Assembly (NCBI RefSeq): GCF_002939305.1
Contig: NZ_MVDI01000009.1
Coordinates: forward strand, 101,758-165,757
DNA length: 64,000 bases
Direction: 5' to 3'
Source: Chroococcidiopsis sp. TS-821
GTDB lineage: Bacteria > Cyanobacteriota > Cyanobacteriia > Cyanobacteriales > Chroococcidiopsidaceae
This document shows positions 36,861-45,793 of the stretch, one piece after another; within the stretch, counting starts at the first letter, position 1; each line of letters starts with the position of its first letter. The position numbers and the translations under genes are program-made. A model generated the notes under the pieces. The model was given only the letters and a program-made list of their open reading frames with translations. It searched no databases and was not told the DNA's origin.

Positions 36861-38120
36861 TTAGTTTTGTCGTGCCAAGTAAGGAAACTGGTTCACTAAA
36901 GGTTTGTGACCTTGTGCAGGATTTCCAGGAGTACCAGCATACGACACGTTATCAGTTGTTACCGCTTTATTGGTGAGTACACTCAAGGTTGTATCAATGA
37001 CATCATCAAGTAGCTTACGTCCAGCAATTGGTCTTTTCTGAGTATTGACAGCACTTGCATAACCACTTGGTATAGTTGTATCAATTCGCATCACATCAGG
37101 TAAAAAGGCAGCAAGTAGAGCATCCGCCTGTACTGAAGAATTGCCAAGCGCCAGCAGCGTGTTTCTGGCTTCCCGCCGGACAAGTGCAGTACTAGGACTT
37201 AAATCTTGACTGGGCGGAATACTGTTAAAGGCATTTAAAAAATCGTTGGTAACAACCAAACCTTCATTAATTCCTGGTTGTGCTAGCCGCTCAAATTGTT
37301 TAAACTGACCGCTACGGGGATCTCTAACCGAGATTGTTTGCCAAACATCGAACGTCGTTGCAGAAGTAGAACCGCGCAAGAAATTAATAGGAACTCGCAC
37401 AACGATCGCATTGACGTTGTATCCTTTGGCAAAATCCAATGCTGTATTAGCAGGGCGAAAACCTACCGCAGGTCCTATTCCCAAAGCGCCTGCACGGACG
37501 CGAAAGAATTGCTCGACATCAAAAAAGAAGGGATCTTCACGCAATCCCGCAAATACCGTAAGTTGCGACCCACCCAGCGCCAGATTGTTAATAATTGGCG
37601 GCGCGGCGGGGTTAGGGTTGAGATGCGTCGTTTTTCCTCTGGCGACTCCGAGGACGTTACCATTACCAGCGATCGCCGTCAGTTTGAAAGGTTGTTGGTT
37701 GAAAGCATTAGGTGCATCAAATTCAAAGCGAAGAATGAGGTTAGGTATCCCCGTCGGAGTTGCGTTTCTATCAGTAACGCGCGTCACTTTGAATTCATAT
37801 CGCGCAGTGTTGCTGAAAAAATACTGCTGACGCGCAAGCGATCGCGGATTAGTGTTCATCACGAAGATCAAATTATTTGGACCAGTAGTAGGGTTTTGGT
37901 CTTGTTCTCGGAATACATACAAATCAGTCAAATTAACGTTGCGACCTTTAGTATCGACTTCGCCATCGTCATGGTCTGATGCTTCGATGTACTGTGGAAC
38001 AAACGTCACTAAACCTACTAGGCTCAAGCTGATGCTGCTTAGTAGAATAATTGCTTTTTTACGTTTTCTATGTTTAAAGTACCTCAAACACAAAGATGCA
38101 AGATTTGTTTTATCTGCCAT
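36861..38120 (-). CDS. Exported DUF4331 protein
   Basis: 419 aa, preceded by AAAGGATC. A long signal region (basic KHRKRKKA then a hydrophobic stretch) ends near residue 45. The DUF4331 start motif EASDHDDGEVDTKGRNVNLT follows, with LYVFREQDQNP and LIFVMNTNPRS. The acidic D-H-D-D cluster could bind a divalent ion. The family has no assigned biochemistry. It stands 39 bases before the TPR gene and 118 bases after DUF4394 in the same direction. The opposite strand has a long accidental open frame (37296-37979) that is not called. Confidence 0.85.
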   Translation of the reverse strand: MADKTNLASLCLRYFKHRKRKKAIILLSSISLSLVGLVTFVPQYIEASDHDDGEVDTKGRNVNLTDLYVFREQDQNPTTGPNNLIFVMNTNPRSLARQQYFFSNTARYEFKVTRVTDRNATPTGIPNLILRFEFDAPNAFNQQPFKLTAIAGNGNVLGVARGKTTHLNPNPAAPPIINNLALGGSQLTVFAGLREDPFFFDVEQFFRVRAGALGIGPAVGFRPANTALDFAKGYNVNAIVVRVPINFLRGSTSATTFDVWQTISVRDPRSGQFKQFERLAQPGINEGLVVTNDFLNAFNSIPPSQDLSPSTALVRREARNTLLALGNSSVQADALLAAFLPDVMRIDTTIPSGYASAVNTQKRPIAGRKLLDDVIDTTLSVLTNKAVTTDNVSYAGTPGNPAQGHKPLVNQFPYLARQN

Positions 38121-38238
38121 GTGGGTTAGATCCTTTTTGATTTGGATTATTAATTTTGAATGTGTTCAATGACATCTTTTGCATAGCTACGCAGAGATGC
38201 ACAGAAGTTATGAGTTCTGCGTTAAAGAAATTCTTTTA

Positions 38239-39045
38239 CTAACGTCTGCGAAGGTTGACCGCTAAACCAACAAAGCCACCTCTCGTTGGAAAATTGCCTA
38301 ATTTAGCCGCCGCGCCCGTGGATAAGTTAATGCTGTACAATGTTGAGCCAGAAATGGCAAAGGCAAAATTTCTGCCATTGGTATCAGTCAAGATGTCCAT
38401 TCCTGCGATCGGGGCAAAGTTAACGCCAAGCGCACCTACTGTCGTTAAAGTTCCGTTGGGTGGATCTTGCAATACTAAAACATCGCGATCGTAGTCAATG
38501 TCGAAAAGCTGCGTAGAAGCAGGTGTAGATGCTCCTATACGAGAATTTGTGTAGGCACCTGCGGTAATATTAGGTTCTATCCCAAAGTTGGGGTCTCCAG
38601 CAATGTAGGCTAAGGCTGTTTGAGATGTCGCGGTACCGTCATCGACATTGACAGAGAAATTTTGTTGATTGCTACCAACAACGCGCAGACGATCTAAAAC
38701 CGGATTGAAATCACACCCCGACTGAAATCCACCATTGAAGCTAGTCGAGAGAGTTTTTTGCAACTTTGCACTACCCGTCTTGGGGTTGATAGTGTATATT
38801 TTGTCAGTATCTGTCAAACCATACAGCAATCCGTTAGCGGGACGAAAGTCGATACACTGTAAGTTACCATCAATACCGCTGACTACAATCCGCGTCGGCT
38901 GCTCTGAACCAAAGCGAACTAAAACATTATTCGAGGTTAAGCCAATAATTGTAAATGCTGGAGTTGCATGGCTTTGGGTATGTACGAGTGACAAGCTAGT
39001 CGCTACAGCGATCGCAGTGACAATTTTGCTCAAGCTAAGTTGCAT
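38239..39045 (-). CDS. Exported DUF4394 protein
   Basis: About 269 aa. GGAGG precedes tandem ATGs at 39048 and 39045; the second has better spacing, and the longer in-frame form from 39084 has no site. A signal peptide ends at about SHATPA. The rest is a beta-propeller-like DUF4394 domain (LVRFGSEQPTRIVVSGIDG, GNLQCIDFRPANGLLYGL, LQDPPNGTLTTVGALGVNFA). Function is unknown. It is first gene of the operon and divergent from an ECF sigma factor, which makes it the most likely direct sigma target. Confidence 0.85.
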   Translation of the reverse strand: MQLSLSKIVTAIAVATSLSLVHTQSHATPAFTIIGLTSNNVLVRFGSEQPTRIVVSGIDGNLQCIDFRPANGLLYGLTDTDKIYTINPKTGSAKLQKTLSTSFNGGFQSGCDFNPVLDRLRVVGSNQQNFSVNVDDGTATSQTALAYIAGDPNFGIEPNITAGAYTNSRIGASTPASTQLFDIDYDRDVLVLQDPPNGTLTTVGALGVNFAPIAGMDILTDTNGRNFAFAISGSTLYSINLSTGAAAKLGNFPTRGGFVGLAVNLRRR

Positions 39046-39080
39046 CATGAGCCTCCAATAATTATTAGTTATATTTCTGA

Positions 39081-39129
39081 GCAATAACCAGCTACGTCAA
39101 ACAAAACCAGAAAATTGACTGGTTATTGC
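39081..39129. promoter_or_regulatory. Perfect 11-bp inverted repeat in the DUF4394/sigma divergent gap
   Basis: GCAATAACCAG (39081-39091) and CTGGTTATTGC (39119-39129) are exact reverse complements around 27 bases. It lies 36 bases upstream of the DUF4394 start, where a promoter or 5' leader is expected. It could be an operator for a dimeric regulator or a leader stem-loop. Confidence 0.55.
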
Positions 39130-39283
39130 AACAGTGGTGCTTTCTAAAGGGGTATACGTCTAATATCAGCACTTGGATTCATGCAGGCAAAAATATTTTT
39201 GGCGGAGGACATCTCTGCAACCCTGTACATACCATTAGGTTTTGTGGATAAGTGGTATTTAAAAATCAAATAGATAAAAGTAT

Positions 39284-39307
39284 GGAATGGGGTGACATCA
39301 ACACGTA
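39284..39307 (+). promoter_or_regulatory. Candidate ECF-type promoter upstream of the sigma gene
   Basis: GGAAT (39284-39288), 15-base spacer, CGTA (39304-39307), similar in form to ECF promoters (GGAAC-N15/16-CGTM). Autoregulation is common for this class. The octamer ACGTAGCT at its -10 side (39303-39310) also occurs on the minus strand inside the facing inverted repeat (39090-39097). Motif match only. Confidence 0.3.
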
Positions 39308-39371
39308 GCTTATTTTGGGCTGGCAAAAACGCAATGCATTGAGCAGAACTAAAGTGCAAAACATCAACAAG

Positions 39372-39947
39372 ATGTTATTACCCGTGGATGACCAATCGGC
39401 AAAAGATGAAGAAGCAGCGCTGCTTGCCAAAATTGCGCAGCAAGATCAAACTGCACTCGCTAAACTTTACGATCGCTACGCCCAAGTTCTCTATGCAGTC
39501 GCTTTTAAGATTGTGGGTACTGTCGAGGAGGCTGAAGAAGTTGTGCTTGATGTTTTTCACCAAGTATGGAAAACAGCCCAACGCTATGATGTTAAACGCG
39601 GGCGAGTTGATACTTGGCTTTTTATGCTAACTCGCAGTCGATCGCTCGATCGATTACGTGCTTTAGAGCGAATCGCACAAGCTGCTGCATTGACTAAAAC
39701 ACTACCAACTCAACCTCTAACGATTGATCCAGAGGAGGATGTTCTGATTGGCGAACGTCGCGCTAGAGTATTAGCGGCTTTGAGCCAGATTCCACCAGCA
39801 CAAAGACAAGTGCTTGAAATGGCTTACTACAAGGGACTCACGCATGTAGAGATTGCTGCACAAACTGGCGAACGTCTTGGTACGGTTAAAACCCGCATTC
39901 GCCTAGGATTAAGTAAATTACGTCAGATCCTCGGCACCTGGGAATAG
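39372..39947 (+). CDS. ECF RNA polymerase sigma factor
   Basis: About 191 aa from MLLPVDDQSAK; an upstream in-frame start at 39315 would add an atypical leader. Region 2 is DQTALAKLYDRYAQVLYAVA to VFHQVWKTAQRYD with GRVDTWLFMLTRSRSLDRLR; region 4 is LSQIPPAQRQVLEMAYYKGL and the helix-turn-helix THVEIAAQTGERLGTVKTRI. It lacks regions 1 and 3, so it is an extracytoplasmic-function sigma of the SigK/RpoE kind. The next gene, 36 bases on, encodes its presumed cupin anti-sigma factor, and the divergent operon is its likely regulon. Confidence 0.92.
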   Translation: MLLPVDDQSAKDEEAALLAKIAQQDQTALAKLYDRYAQVLYAVAFKIVGTVEEAEEVVLDVFHQVWKTAQRYDVKRGRVDTWLFMLTRSRSLDRLRALERIAQAAALTKTLPTQPLTIDPEEDVLIGERRARVLAALSQIPPAQRQVLEMAYYKGLTHVEIAAQTGERLGTVKTRIRLGLSKLRQILGTWE

Positions 39948-39983
39948 GCAAGTTAAGATGGAGCAATAAGCAAGTTAAATATA

Positions 39984-40568
39984 ATGAACCACGACGATTT
40001 GAATGAACTTGCAGCTTTATCCGCATTCGAACTTTTAGGCGAATCTGAGTGCGGTGTACTTGAAGATGCGATCGCGCAATCTCCAGAACTGGGAGAGAAG
40101 TTAACTCAATTACAGGACGCCGCCGCAGCGATCGGCTATAGCGCCCCGATTGTACCGATGGCTTCTGATCTCAAAGAACGTCTATTTCAACGTATTGCAA
40201 CAGCAGTTGAGAATACTGAAGATGTAGCCACTTCACCTGATTTAGCACATTTAACGCAACAAGCAAGCCGCGTAACTTGGCAACCTTACTCGCTACCTGG
40301 CGTTATCGTTGGTACACTCCACATTGACACAAATCGCAGAGAAATTGCGTGTTTTCTTCGCGCTGAAGCTGGCGTGCAATTTCCTTATCACTCTCATGCT
40401 GGAAATGAAGAAATTGTCGTGTTAGAAGGCGATCTTATTATTGGCGATCGCGTCTATCGAACTGGTGAGTGTATTTTGTCACATAGAGGTTCGGCGCATA
40501 AACCAAAAACCTCTGGTGGTTGCTTACTTTTCTTGCGTACTTCGCTAGACGATCGGATTTTATCCTAA
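39984..40568 (+). CDS. ChrR-like cupin anti-sigma factor
   Basis: 194 aa. The N-terminal 70 residues (LNELAALSAFELLGESECGV) resemble anti-sigma domains of the RskA/ChrR kind but lack the usual HxxxCxxC zinc motif. The C-terminal half is a ChrR-type cupin (FPYHSHAGNEEIVVLEGDL, then GECILSHRGSAHKPKT) with His/Glu metal ligands. ChrR holds its ECF sigma inactive and releases it after singlet-oxygen or peroxide damage. It is soluble, so control would occur in the cytoplasm. It is co-oriented with the sigma gene. Confidence 0.82.
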   Translation: MNHDDLNELAALSAFELLGESECGVLEDAIAQSPELGEKLTQLQDAAAAIGYSAPIVPMASDLKERLFQRIATAVENTEDVATSPDLAHLTQQASRVTWQPYSLPGVIVGTLHIDTNRREIACFLRAEAGVQFPYHSHAGNEEIVVLEGDLIIGDRVYRTGECILSHRGSAHKPKTSGGCLLFLRTSLDDRILS

Positions 40569-40698
40569 CGCTTAGCTGATGTTTTTAGACCATTAAATAC
40601 GAAAAAATAAACGTAATTTAAATGCGAGTGCGAATGAATCTGCCGTTTAATAAAAGAAAGTCTACTCCATGTAATTTTTCATAAAAATCTTGTTTTAA

Positions 40699-40748
40699 TG
40701 TACGAAGGTACACTTTGCCTCAACAGCCCTGACTTCAATTAGAGGGTC
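40699..40748. repeat. Composite double-hairpin element, copy A
   Basis: TGTAC GAAG GTACA (40699-40712) followed by AGCCCT...AGGGT (40725-40747) around GACTTCAATTAG. Same architecture as 45794-45853. It lies in the 305-base gap 40569-40873 after the anti-sigma gene; a weak GTGAGTC/GACTCAC pair (40752-40793) follows, and the gap has no other recognised feature. Confidence 0.5.
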
Positions 40749-40873
40749 TCCGTGAGTCGTGCAGGAGGTCTCATCAATAAAAGTTTGACTCACAAACGTT
40801 AAGTGTGGAGTTAGTTACAAATTGTTCTATTGACTAGCTCTATTATCACAGTTAACTCAAAACTTTTTTACAT

Positions 40874-41464
40874 ATGAAAATCAATTTAGCAAAAACTGCA
40901 TTAATTTGCGTCGATATGCAAGCAGGAGTTTTCACAGGTGAAGGAAACTTACCACATGTTGGAACTGCTGAAGTTCTCCCCAAAGCGAAAAAAGTTTTAG
41001 CAGCAGCGCGAGAAGCAAAACTACCAATCATTCACTTTCAAGAAGTCCATCGTAAAGAGATGGTAGATTTTGGTAGAGAATTAGATGGTGCTGAACCTGT
41101 GCATTGTTTAGAAACTTGGGCTAGCACCAACTACTATTGGGAACTCGCACCAATTGATGGCGAGTTTGCTATTGCTAAAAGACGTTACAGTTGCTTTTTT
41201 GGTACAGATTTAGAAATTCTTTTGCGTGGGTTGAAAGTTGATACTGTTGTGCTAATGGGAACAATGACAAATGTATGCGTTCATTACACCGCAGTTGATG
41301 CGCACCAACGCGACTACCACTTTCATGTTATAGAAGATTGCTGCGCTGGTTCCGATTGGGATGCACACTGGGCGGCTTTAACAGCAATGGAATATTTACA
41401 AACAGGCGCGCGTATTCTCCACACTGATTTTATTGCCGCTTTGCATTCCGTCGCCGTTAAGTAG
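40874..41464 (+). CDS. Isochorismatase-fold cysteine hydrolase
   Basis: 196 aa. The catalytic triad is readable: Asp in LICVDMQAGVF (about residue 14), Lys in FAIAKRRYSCFF (about 104) and Cys in GTMTNVCVHYTAVDA (about 138). Members hydrolyse amides such as nicotinamide, biuret, N-carbamoyl compounds or isochorismate ethers; the nucleophilic Cys favours an amidase. It has no partner enzyme nearby. It is convergent with the NMT1-type binding protein across a large heptamer element. Confidence 0.87.
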   Translation: MKINLAKTALICVDMQAGVFTGEGNLPHVGTAEVLPKAKKVLAAAREAKLPIIHFQEVHRKEMVDFGRELDGAEPVHCLETWASTNYYWELAPIDGEFAIAKRRYSCFFGTDLEILLRGLKVDTVVLMGTMTNVCVHYTAVDAHQRDYHFHVIEDCCAGSDWDAHWAALTAMEYLQTGARILHTDFIAALHSVAVK

Positions 41465-41491
41465 GTGGGCATAATTAAATAACATTTGTCG

Positions 41492-41640
41492 GGTAATAGG
41501 TAATAGGTAATGGGTAATAGAAATTCTTTCCGCTTTCCCAATGACCAGTGACCAATTACCAGTTCTGTTCGTCTACTTCCATCAAAAGAAGGAATCGGAG
41601 ACTTTCCTAATAACCAATGACCAATTACCAATTACCAGCC
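41492..41640. repeat. Large inverted heptanucleotide element (GGTAATA family)
   Basis: Left array GGTAATA x2, GGTAATG, GGTAATA (41492-41519). Opposite-orientation arrays CCAATGA CCAGTGA CCAATTA CCAGTTC (41538-41565) and CCAATGA CCAATTA CCAATTA CCAGCC (41614-41640). The first array can pair with either of the others, giving alternative stems. It fills the convergent gap between two genes. Confidence 0.75.
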
Positions 41641-41683
41641 CTTAAATTATGTTTATTTTCACCACTTACTTCAGTAGAGTTGT

Positions 41684-42727
41684 TTATGCTTGCACTTCGC
41701 GTAAAAATCTTGGTTCTAGGATATTACTCAAATCGGGGGCTTGAGGAATTTGTTTTTGGGAAACGAGAAATTGTGACAAGTCGTTCATGTGGTCGAGTAA
41801 ATACATATCACTTTGGGGATTACCCAGCATTTCTAAGTTCGTTGGTAAATCGATGAGTCTGACGCCTTTGAGTTGTTCTTCGACTTCTTGGGGTGTGAGT
41901 TGCAAGCGTTTACCTGCGATCGCTAGTGCTTCATCGCGGTTTGTTTCCATAAATTCGCGCGCCTGCAAAATTCCTCGAATAAAACCTGTCACAGCGTTGG
42001 GGTTTGCTTCGATGAACCTCGTACCAAATAAATACACATCCACAATCGCGGTTGGCATTTTAGAAGTATCGTAAATAATTCTGCCGTCTGGCTGCGCTTG
42101 ATCGGCTTTTTGCAAGAATGGTGAATAAGTCACCGCAATCTCGGTTCTTCCTGCTTGATACGCCGCCGCTGCTGCATCAGGAGTGACGTTTATCAGTTTG
42201 ACATCATCACCACTCAAGCCTGCTTCTTTCAATACTTGAAGTAAGAAGAAATGACTGACTCCGCCAACTTCGACAGCAACTTCTTTGCCTTTAAAGTCAG
42301 CAATACTAGTAATACTATTACGCGCTAAAATTCCATCGCCGCCTAGCGAGTTATCCGCTGCCATAATAATGCGATAGTCTACGCCTTTAGCAGCTAAAGA
42401 TACAGCTTCAGAAGTAACGACGGCTTGACTGTCAAGTCGTCCTGCGCCAAAAGCCGCCATCGCATCGGTAGCTGAACTAAAATCTCTAAAATTGAGGTTT
42501 AACCCGTTTTCTTGAAAAAAGCCTTTCTCTAATGCAATATACAAAGGCGTATAACCAATCCACAGCGTACTTCCTGACGTCGCCGAAACTTGGTTTGTCG
42601 TAGATGATGTGTTAGATAGCGTTCCTGATTGCTGAGTACACGCGTGTAGCGCCAAACTTCCTGCAAATCCTGTGAATAATGACAATGCTTGACGGCGCGT
42701 CCAATGCGAATGATTACTCATACTCAT
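41684..42727 (-). CDS. NMT1/SsuA-type ABC substrate-binding lipoprotein
   Basis: 347 aa. Twin-arginine-like start HWTRRQALSLFTGFAG and lipobox ALHAC (about residue 30) suggest Tat export and lipid anchoring. The binding fold has LWIGYTPLYIALEKGFFQEN near the N-terminus and VEVGGVSHFFLLQVLKEAG, typical of proteins for nitrate, sulfonates, taurine or thiamine precursors. Related ATPase and permease genes lie 8 kb away at 32360 and 33320; no permease is adjacent. Confidence 0.88.
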   Translation of the reverse strand: MSMSNHSHWTRRQALSLFTGFAGSLALHACTQQSGTLSNTSSTTNQVSATSGSTLWIGYTPLYIALEKGFFQENGLNLNFRDFSSATDAMAAFGAGRLDSQAVVTSEAVSLAAKGVDYRIIMAADNSLGGDGILARNSITSIADFKGKEVAVEVGGVSHFFLLQVLKEAGLSGDDVKLINVTPDAAAAAYQAGRTEIAVTYSPFLQKADQAQPDGRIIYDTSKMPTAIVDVYLFGTRFIEANPNAVTGFIRGILQAREFMETNRDEALAIAGKRLQLTPQEVEEQLKGVRLIDLPTNLEMLGNPQSDMYLLDHMNDLSQFLVSQKQIPQAPDLSNILEPRFLREVQA

Positions 42728-42897
42728 GAGTATCTCTATCCCTAAATTGCTCTATCGCACCATTAAGCGATTTATTTTGGTGAAAAAATGTTAATAAAAA
42801 TACAATTTGCCTAGTTATAATTCTATAACTTTTTAGGTATCTATTAGTAGCATCTACGAATTAGCAGACAAATTGCTGCTTTATTAAACTACTTGCA

Positions 42898-44358
42898 ATG
42901 AAAAAACTTAGGCTATTATTTACACTTTCACTAGCAGCAATCGTTGCTTTAATTATCGTCGTCAGTGATAGCATAAATAACAAACTTGCTGCTCAATCAC
43001 AATACGCTGGGCGCACTTTGGTGATGGTAACATCAGCCGATTACCCGCCTTACGAGTTTAGAGATACAGCCGCCGGTAGTGAAATCATTGGTTTTGATAT
43101 TGACATTGCCAATTATATTGCCCGCGAACTAGGGTTTGAATTAAAAATTCAAGATACAGACTTTAATGGTATAATTCCAGCGCTACAATCGCAAAGAGCA
43201 GATTTTGCGATGGCGGGAATGACACCAACAGAGGAACGCCGACAAAATGTAGATTTTTCTGATATTTATTACGAAGCGAAGAATACAATTGTTGCACTTC
43301 AAGGTAGTAATTTACGAGAACCTGAAGATTTAGCAGGCAAAAGAGTCGGCGTTCAACTCGGTTCGATTCAAGAAACGACAGCAAGAGAATTTGAAAATGT
43401 TACTGTTGTACCGCTGAATCGCACTGGTGAGATCATTCAAGAAGTCAAGGCAAGACGTGTTGATGCAGCAATTATTGAAGATACGATCGCTAGAGGTTTT
43501 GTTGCAAATAACCCTGACTTAGAATTTAACACGATTGATGCGGGCGAAGGCGGTTCGGCGATCGCATTTCCTCGCGGTTCTCCTTTGGTTGATGACTTTA
43601 ACCGCGTCTTGCGACAAATGCAAAGCAGTGGAGAAATGGAAAGGTTAGTCAACAAGTGGTTTGGCGGCGAACCTGAAACAACTGCAACAGCGAATGATTC
43701 TCCATTTTCTTTTGCCCAAATCGCGCCGAGTATTCCCTTTATTTTACGCGGCATTTTAATAACATTACAGTTCACTGCTTTATCCGCAATTTTTGGGTTT
43801 ATTTGGGGAACAATTCTTTCCCTATTTAAAATCTCCACTTTTAAACCATTAGTTTGGTTTGCAACGGCTTACACGTCAATTTTTCGCGGTACGCCGTTAC
43901 TGTTGCAAATTGCTTTAGTTTACTACGCCACGCCCCAAATTACTGGATACAACATTCCTGCACTATTAGCTGGGGTAATTACATTTACCCTTAATTCGGG
44001 TGCGTATATTTCTGAAACAATTCGCGGTGGTATTCTGGCAGTTGATAAAGGACAACGCGAGGCAGCGCTTTCTTTAGGTGTTCCTTATCAACCAATGATG
44101 TTAGATATTATCCTACCTCAGGCAATCAAAAATATTTTGCCTGCATTGGTAAACGAAAGTATCGCGTTACTGAAAGATTCAGCTTTAGTTTCGACAATCG
44201 GTGTAGCAGATTTATTGCGTCGCGCTCAAATTGTTGGTGCAGAAAGGTATATATACTTTGAACCGCTGATCGTAGCTGGCGTTATTTACTACTTGATGGT
44301 AATGAGTTTAACTTGGGGGGGCTATGCGCTTGAAAGAAGATTACAACGTAGCAGTTGA
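42898..44358 (+). CDS. bgtB: Amino-acid ABC transporter: binding protein fused to permease (BgtB type)
   Basis: 486 aa. A signal peptide or anchor (about 1-32) leads into a family-3 binding domain ([40 protein letters not shown]) to about residue 262. A His/Gln-type permease follows (about 280-480), with [20 protein letters not shown] and [20 protein letters not shown] as the EAA loop. In cyanobacteria this fusion is BgtB of the basic amino acid/glutamine system, working with ATPase BgtA. The 35-base overlap with the ATPase gene supports one transcript. Confidence 0.85.
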   Translation: MKKLRLLFTLSLAAIVALIIVVSDSINNKLAAQSQYAGRTLVMVTSADYPPYEFRDTAAGSEIIGFDIDIANYIARELGFELKIQDTDFNGIIPALQSQRADFAMAGMTPTEERRQNVDFSDIYYEAKNTIVALQGSNLREPEDLAGKRVGVQLGSIQETTAREFENVTVVPLNRTGEIIQEVKARRVDAAIIEDTIARGFVANNPDLEFNTIDAGEGGSAIAFPRGSPLVDDFNRVLRQMQSSGEMERLVNKWFGGEPETTATANDSPFSFAQIAPSIPFILRGILITLQFTALSAIFGFIWGTILSLFKISTFKPLVWFATAYTSIFRGTPLLLQIALVYYATPQITGYNIPALLAGVITFTLNSGAYISETIRGGILAVDKGQREAALSLGVPYQPMMLDIILPQAIKNILPALVNESIALLKDSALVSTIGVADLLRRAQIVGAERYIYFEPLIVAGVIYYLMVMSLTWGGYALERRLQRSS

Positions 44359-45085
44359 TGTTGCGGTTGATGTAGAAGATTTACATAAATCCTTTGGCAA
44401 TCTAAAAGTTTTACGCGGCATTTCTACTAAAGTTAATAAAGGCGAAGTTGTTGCCATTATTGGTCCTAGTGGTTCAGGAAAATCAACTTTCTTGCGCTGC
44501 ATGAATTTATTAGAAACACCAACATCAGGGAAGATTTACATTGATGGTGTCGATATTACATCGCGCAAATGCGATATCATGAAAGTTCGCCAAAATGTAG
44601 GAATGGTGTTTCAGCACTTTCATTTGTTTCCGCACATGACGGTGCTAGAAAATGTCACGTATGCGCCTACTAAAGTTAAGCACGTTGATAAAGAGGTGGC
44701 GCGACAAGAAGCGCTGGATTTACTCACTAAAGTAGGATTAGCAGAGAAAGCAAATGTTTATCCTGCTAAACTATCAGGAGGACAAAAACAACGTGTCGCG
44801 ATCGCGCGGTCTTTAGCAATGAAACCGCAAGTAATGCTATTTGATGAACCAACTTCTGCACTCGATCCTGAAATGGTGAAAGAAGTGTTAGAGGTGATGA
44901 AAGACTTAACGCAAACAGGCATTACAATGGCAATTGTAACGCATGAAATGGGCTTTGCCAGAGAAGTCGCGCACCGAATTTTATTTCTAGATGAAGGGCG
45001 TTTAGCTGAAGATGCAACTCCGAAGCAGTTTTTTAGCAATCCGCAGTGCGATCGCGCGAAACAATTTCTCGAAAAAATGCTGTAA
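44324..45085 (+). CDS. bgtA: Amino-acid ABC transporter ATPase (BgtA/GlnQ type)
   Basis: 253 aa from the ATG at 44324, which lies inside the last 35 bases of bgtB. Walker [10 protein letters not shown], signature [16 protein letters not shown], Walker [15 protein letters not shown] and switch His in [13 protein letters not shown] are intact. [17 protein letters not shown] is characteristic of polar amino-acid importers. It powers the fused binding-protein/permease encoded before it. Confidence 0.92.
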   Translation: MRLKEDYNVAVDVAVDVEDLHKSFGNLKVLRGISTKVNKGEVVAIIGPSGSGKSTFLRCMNLLETPTSGKIYIDGVDITSRKCDIMKVRQNVGMVFQHFHLFPHMTVLENVTYAPTKVKHVDKEVARQEALDLLTKVGLAEKANVYPAKLSGGQKQRVAIARSLAMKPQVMLFDEPTSALDPEMVKEVLEVMKDLTQTGITMAIVTHEMGFAREVAHRILFLDEGRLAEDATPKQFFSNPQCDRAKQFLEKML

Positions 45086-45154
45086 ACCAGGTTAGTATAT
45101 TTCTCGTGCTAGCTTGGAAATGAAACAAGTTAACTGCAAAGTAGGGAGTTGAAA

Positions 45155-45742
45155 ATGCAAACTCAACAACATTACTACACTCCCGAAGAATATTTGGCAC
45201 AAGAGGAAGTTGCAGCGTTTCGCAGCGAATACCGCGATGGAGAAATTGTGCCGATGACGGGTGGGTCGATTAACCATAATCAGATTGCAGGAAACGTTTA
45301 TGCTTTTTTGAAGTTTATGCTTCGCCAAACTGATTTCAAGCCATATATTGGCGACCTGCGGTTATGGATTCCTCGTTATCGGCAGTATACTTATCCTGAT
45401 GTATTTTTAATACAAGGTCAACCTATTTTTCAAGACCAACGTACAGATGTAATATTGAATCCTTGCTTTATCGTTGAAGTCTTATCCAAATCAACAAAAG
45501 ATCGCGACAGAACTGATAAATTTCGCTATTATCGTTCCATACCAGAGTTTCAAGAATATATACTAATTAATCAATACGAGATTGAAATTGAGCAATATCT
45601 AAAATCCGATCGAGATTCTTGGCTATTTCGCGCTTATGAATCTGATACAGAAAAAATCTTTTTTGCTTCAATCAATGTAGAAATGACAATTGCAGAAATC
45701 TACGAAAACGTTAACTTTAATTTAGCAGATACACAAGGGTAA
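45155..45742 (+). CDS. Uma2 (DUF820) family putative nuclease
   Basis: About 195 aa from the ATG at 45155 (AGGGAG upstream; a TTG two codons earlier is in frame). The PD-(D/E)XK-like core is complete: YTYPDVFLIQG, then FIVEVLSKSTKDRDRTDKF with the E-x-x-K pair, and FRYYRSIPEFQEYILI. The family is greatly expanded in cyanobacteria, with no proven function; restriction-like DNA cleavage is inferred from the fold. It is convergent with gyrB. Confidence 0.88.
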   Translation: MQTQQHYYTPEEYLAQEEVAAFRSEYRDGEIVPMTGGSINHNQIAGNVYAFLKFMLRQTDFKPYIGDLRLWIPRYRQYTYPDVFLIQGQPIFQDQRTDVILNPCFIVEVLSKSTKDRDRTDKFRYYRSIPEFQEYILINQYEIEIEQYLKSDRDSWLFRAYESDTEKIFFASINVEMTIAEIYENVNFNLADTQG

Positions 45743-45793
45743 GATATCATCAGGCGTACTAGCTTAGTGCATAAATTCGCAGCTAAACAAATA

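Noticed and set aside
37296..37979. 227-codon ORF antisense to the DUF4331 gene
   Set aside because: Rich in Arg/Ser/Cys with no domain; the opposite frame is a well-supported exported protein.
40752..40793. GTGAGTC/GACTCAC as a terminator after the anti-sigma gene
   Set aside because: 28-base loop and no T run; weak pairing compared with the adjacent composite element.
41492..41640. Possible CRISPR-like array
   Set aside because: Units are 7 bases with no spacers and two orientations, and no cas genes are present.
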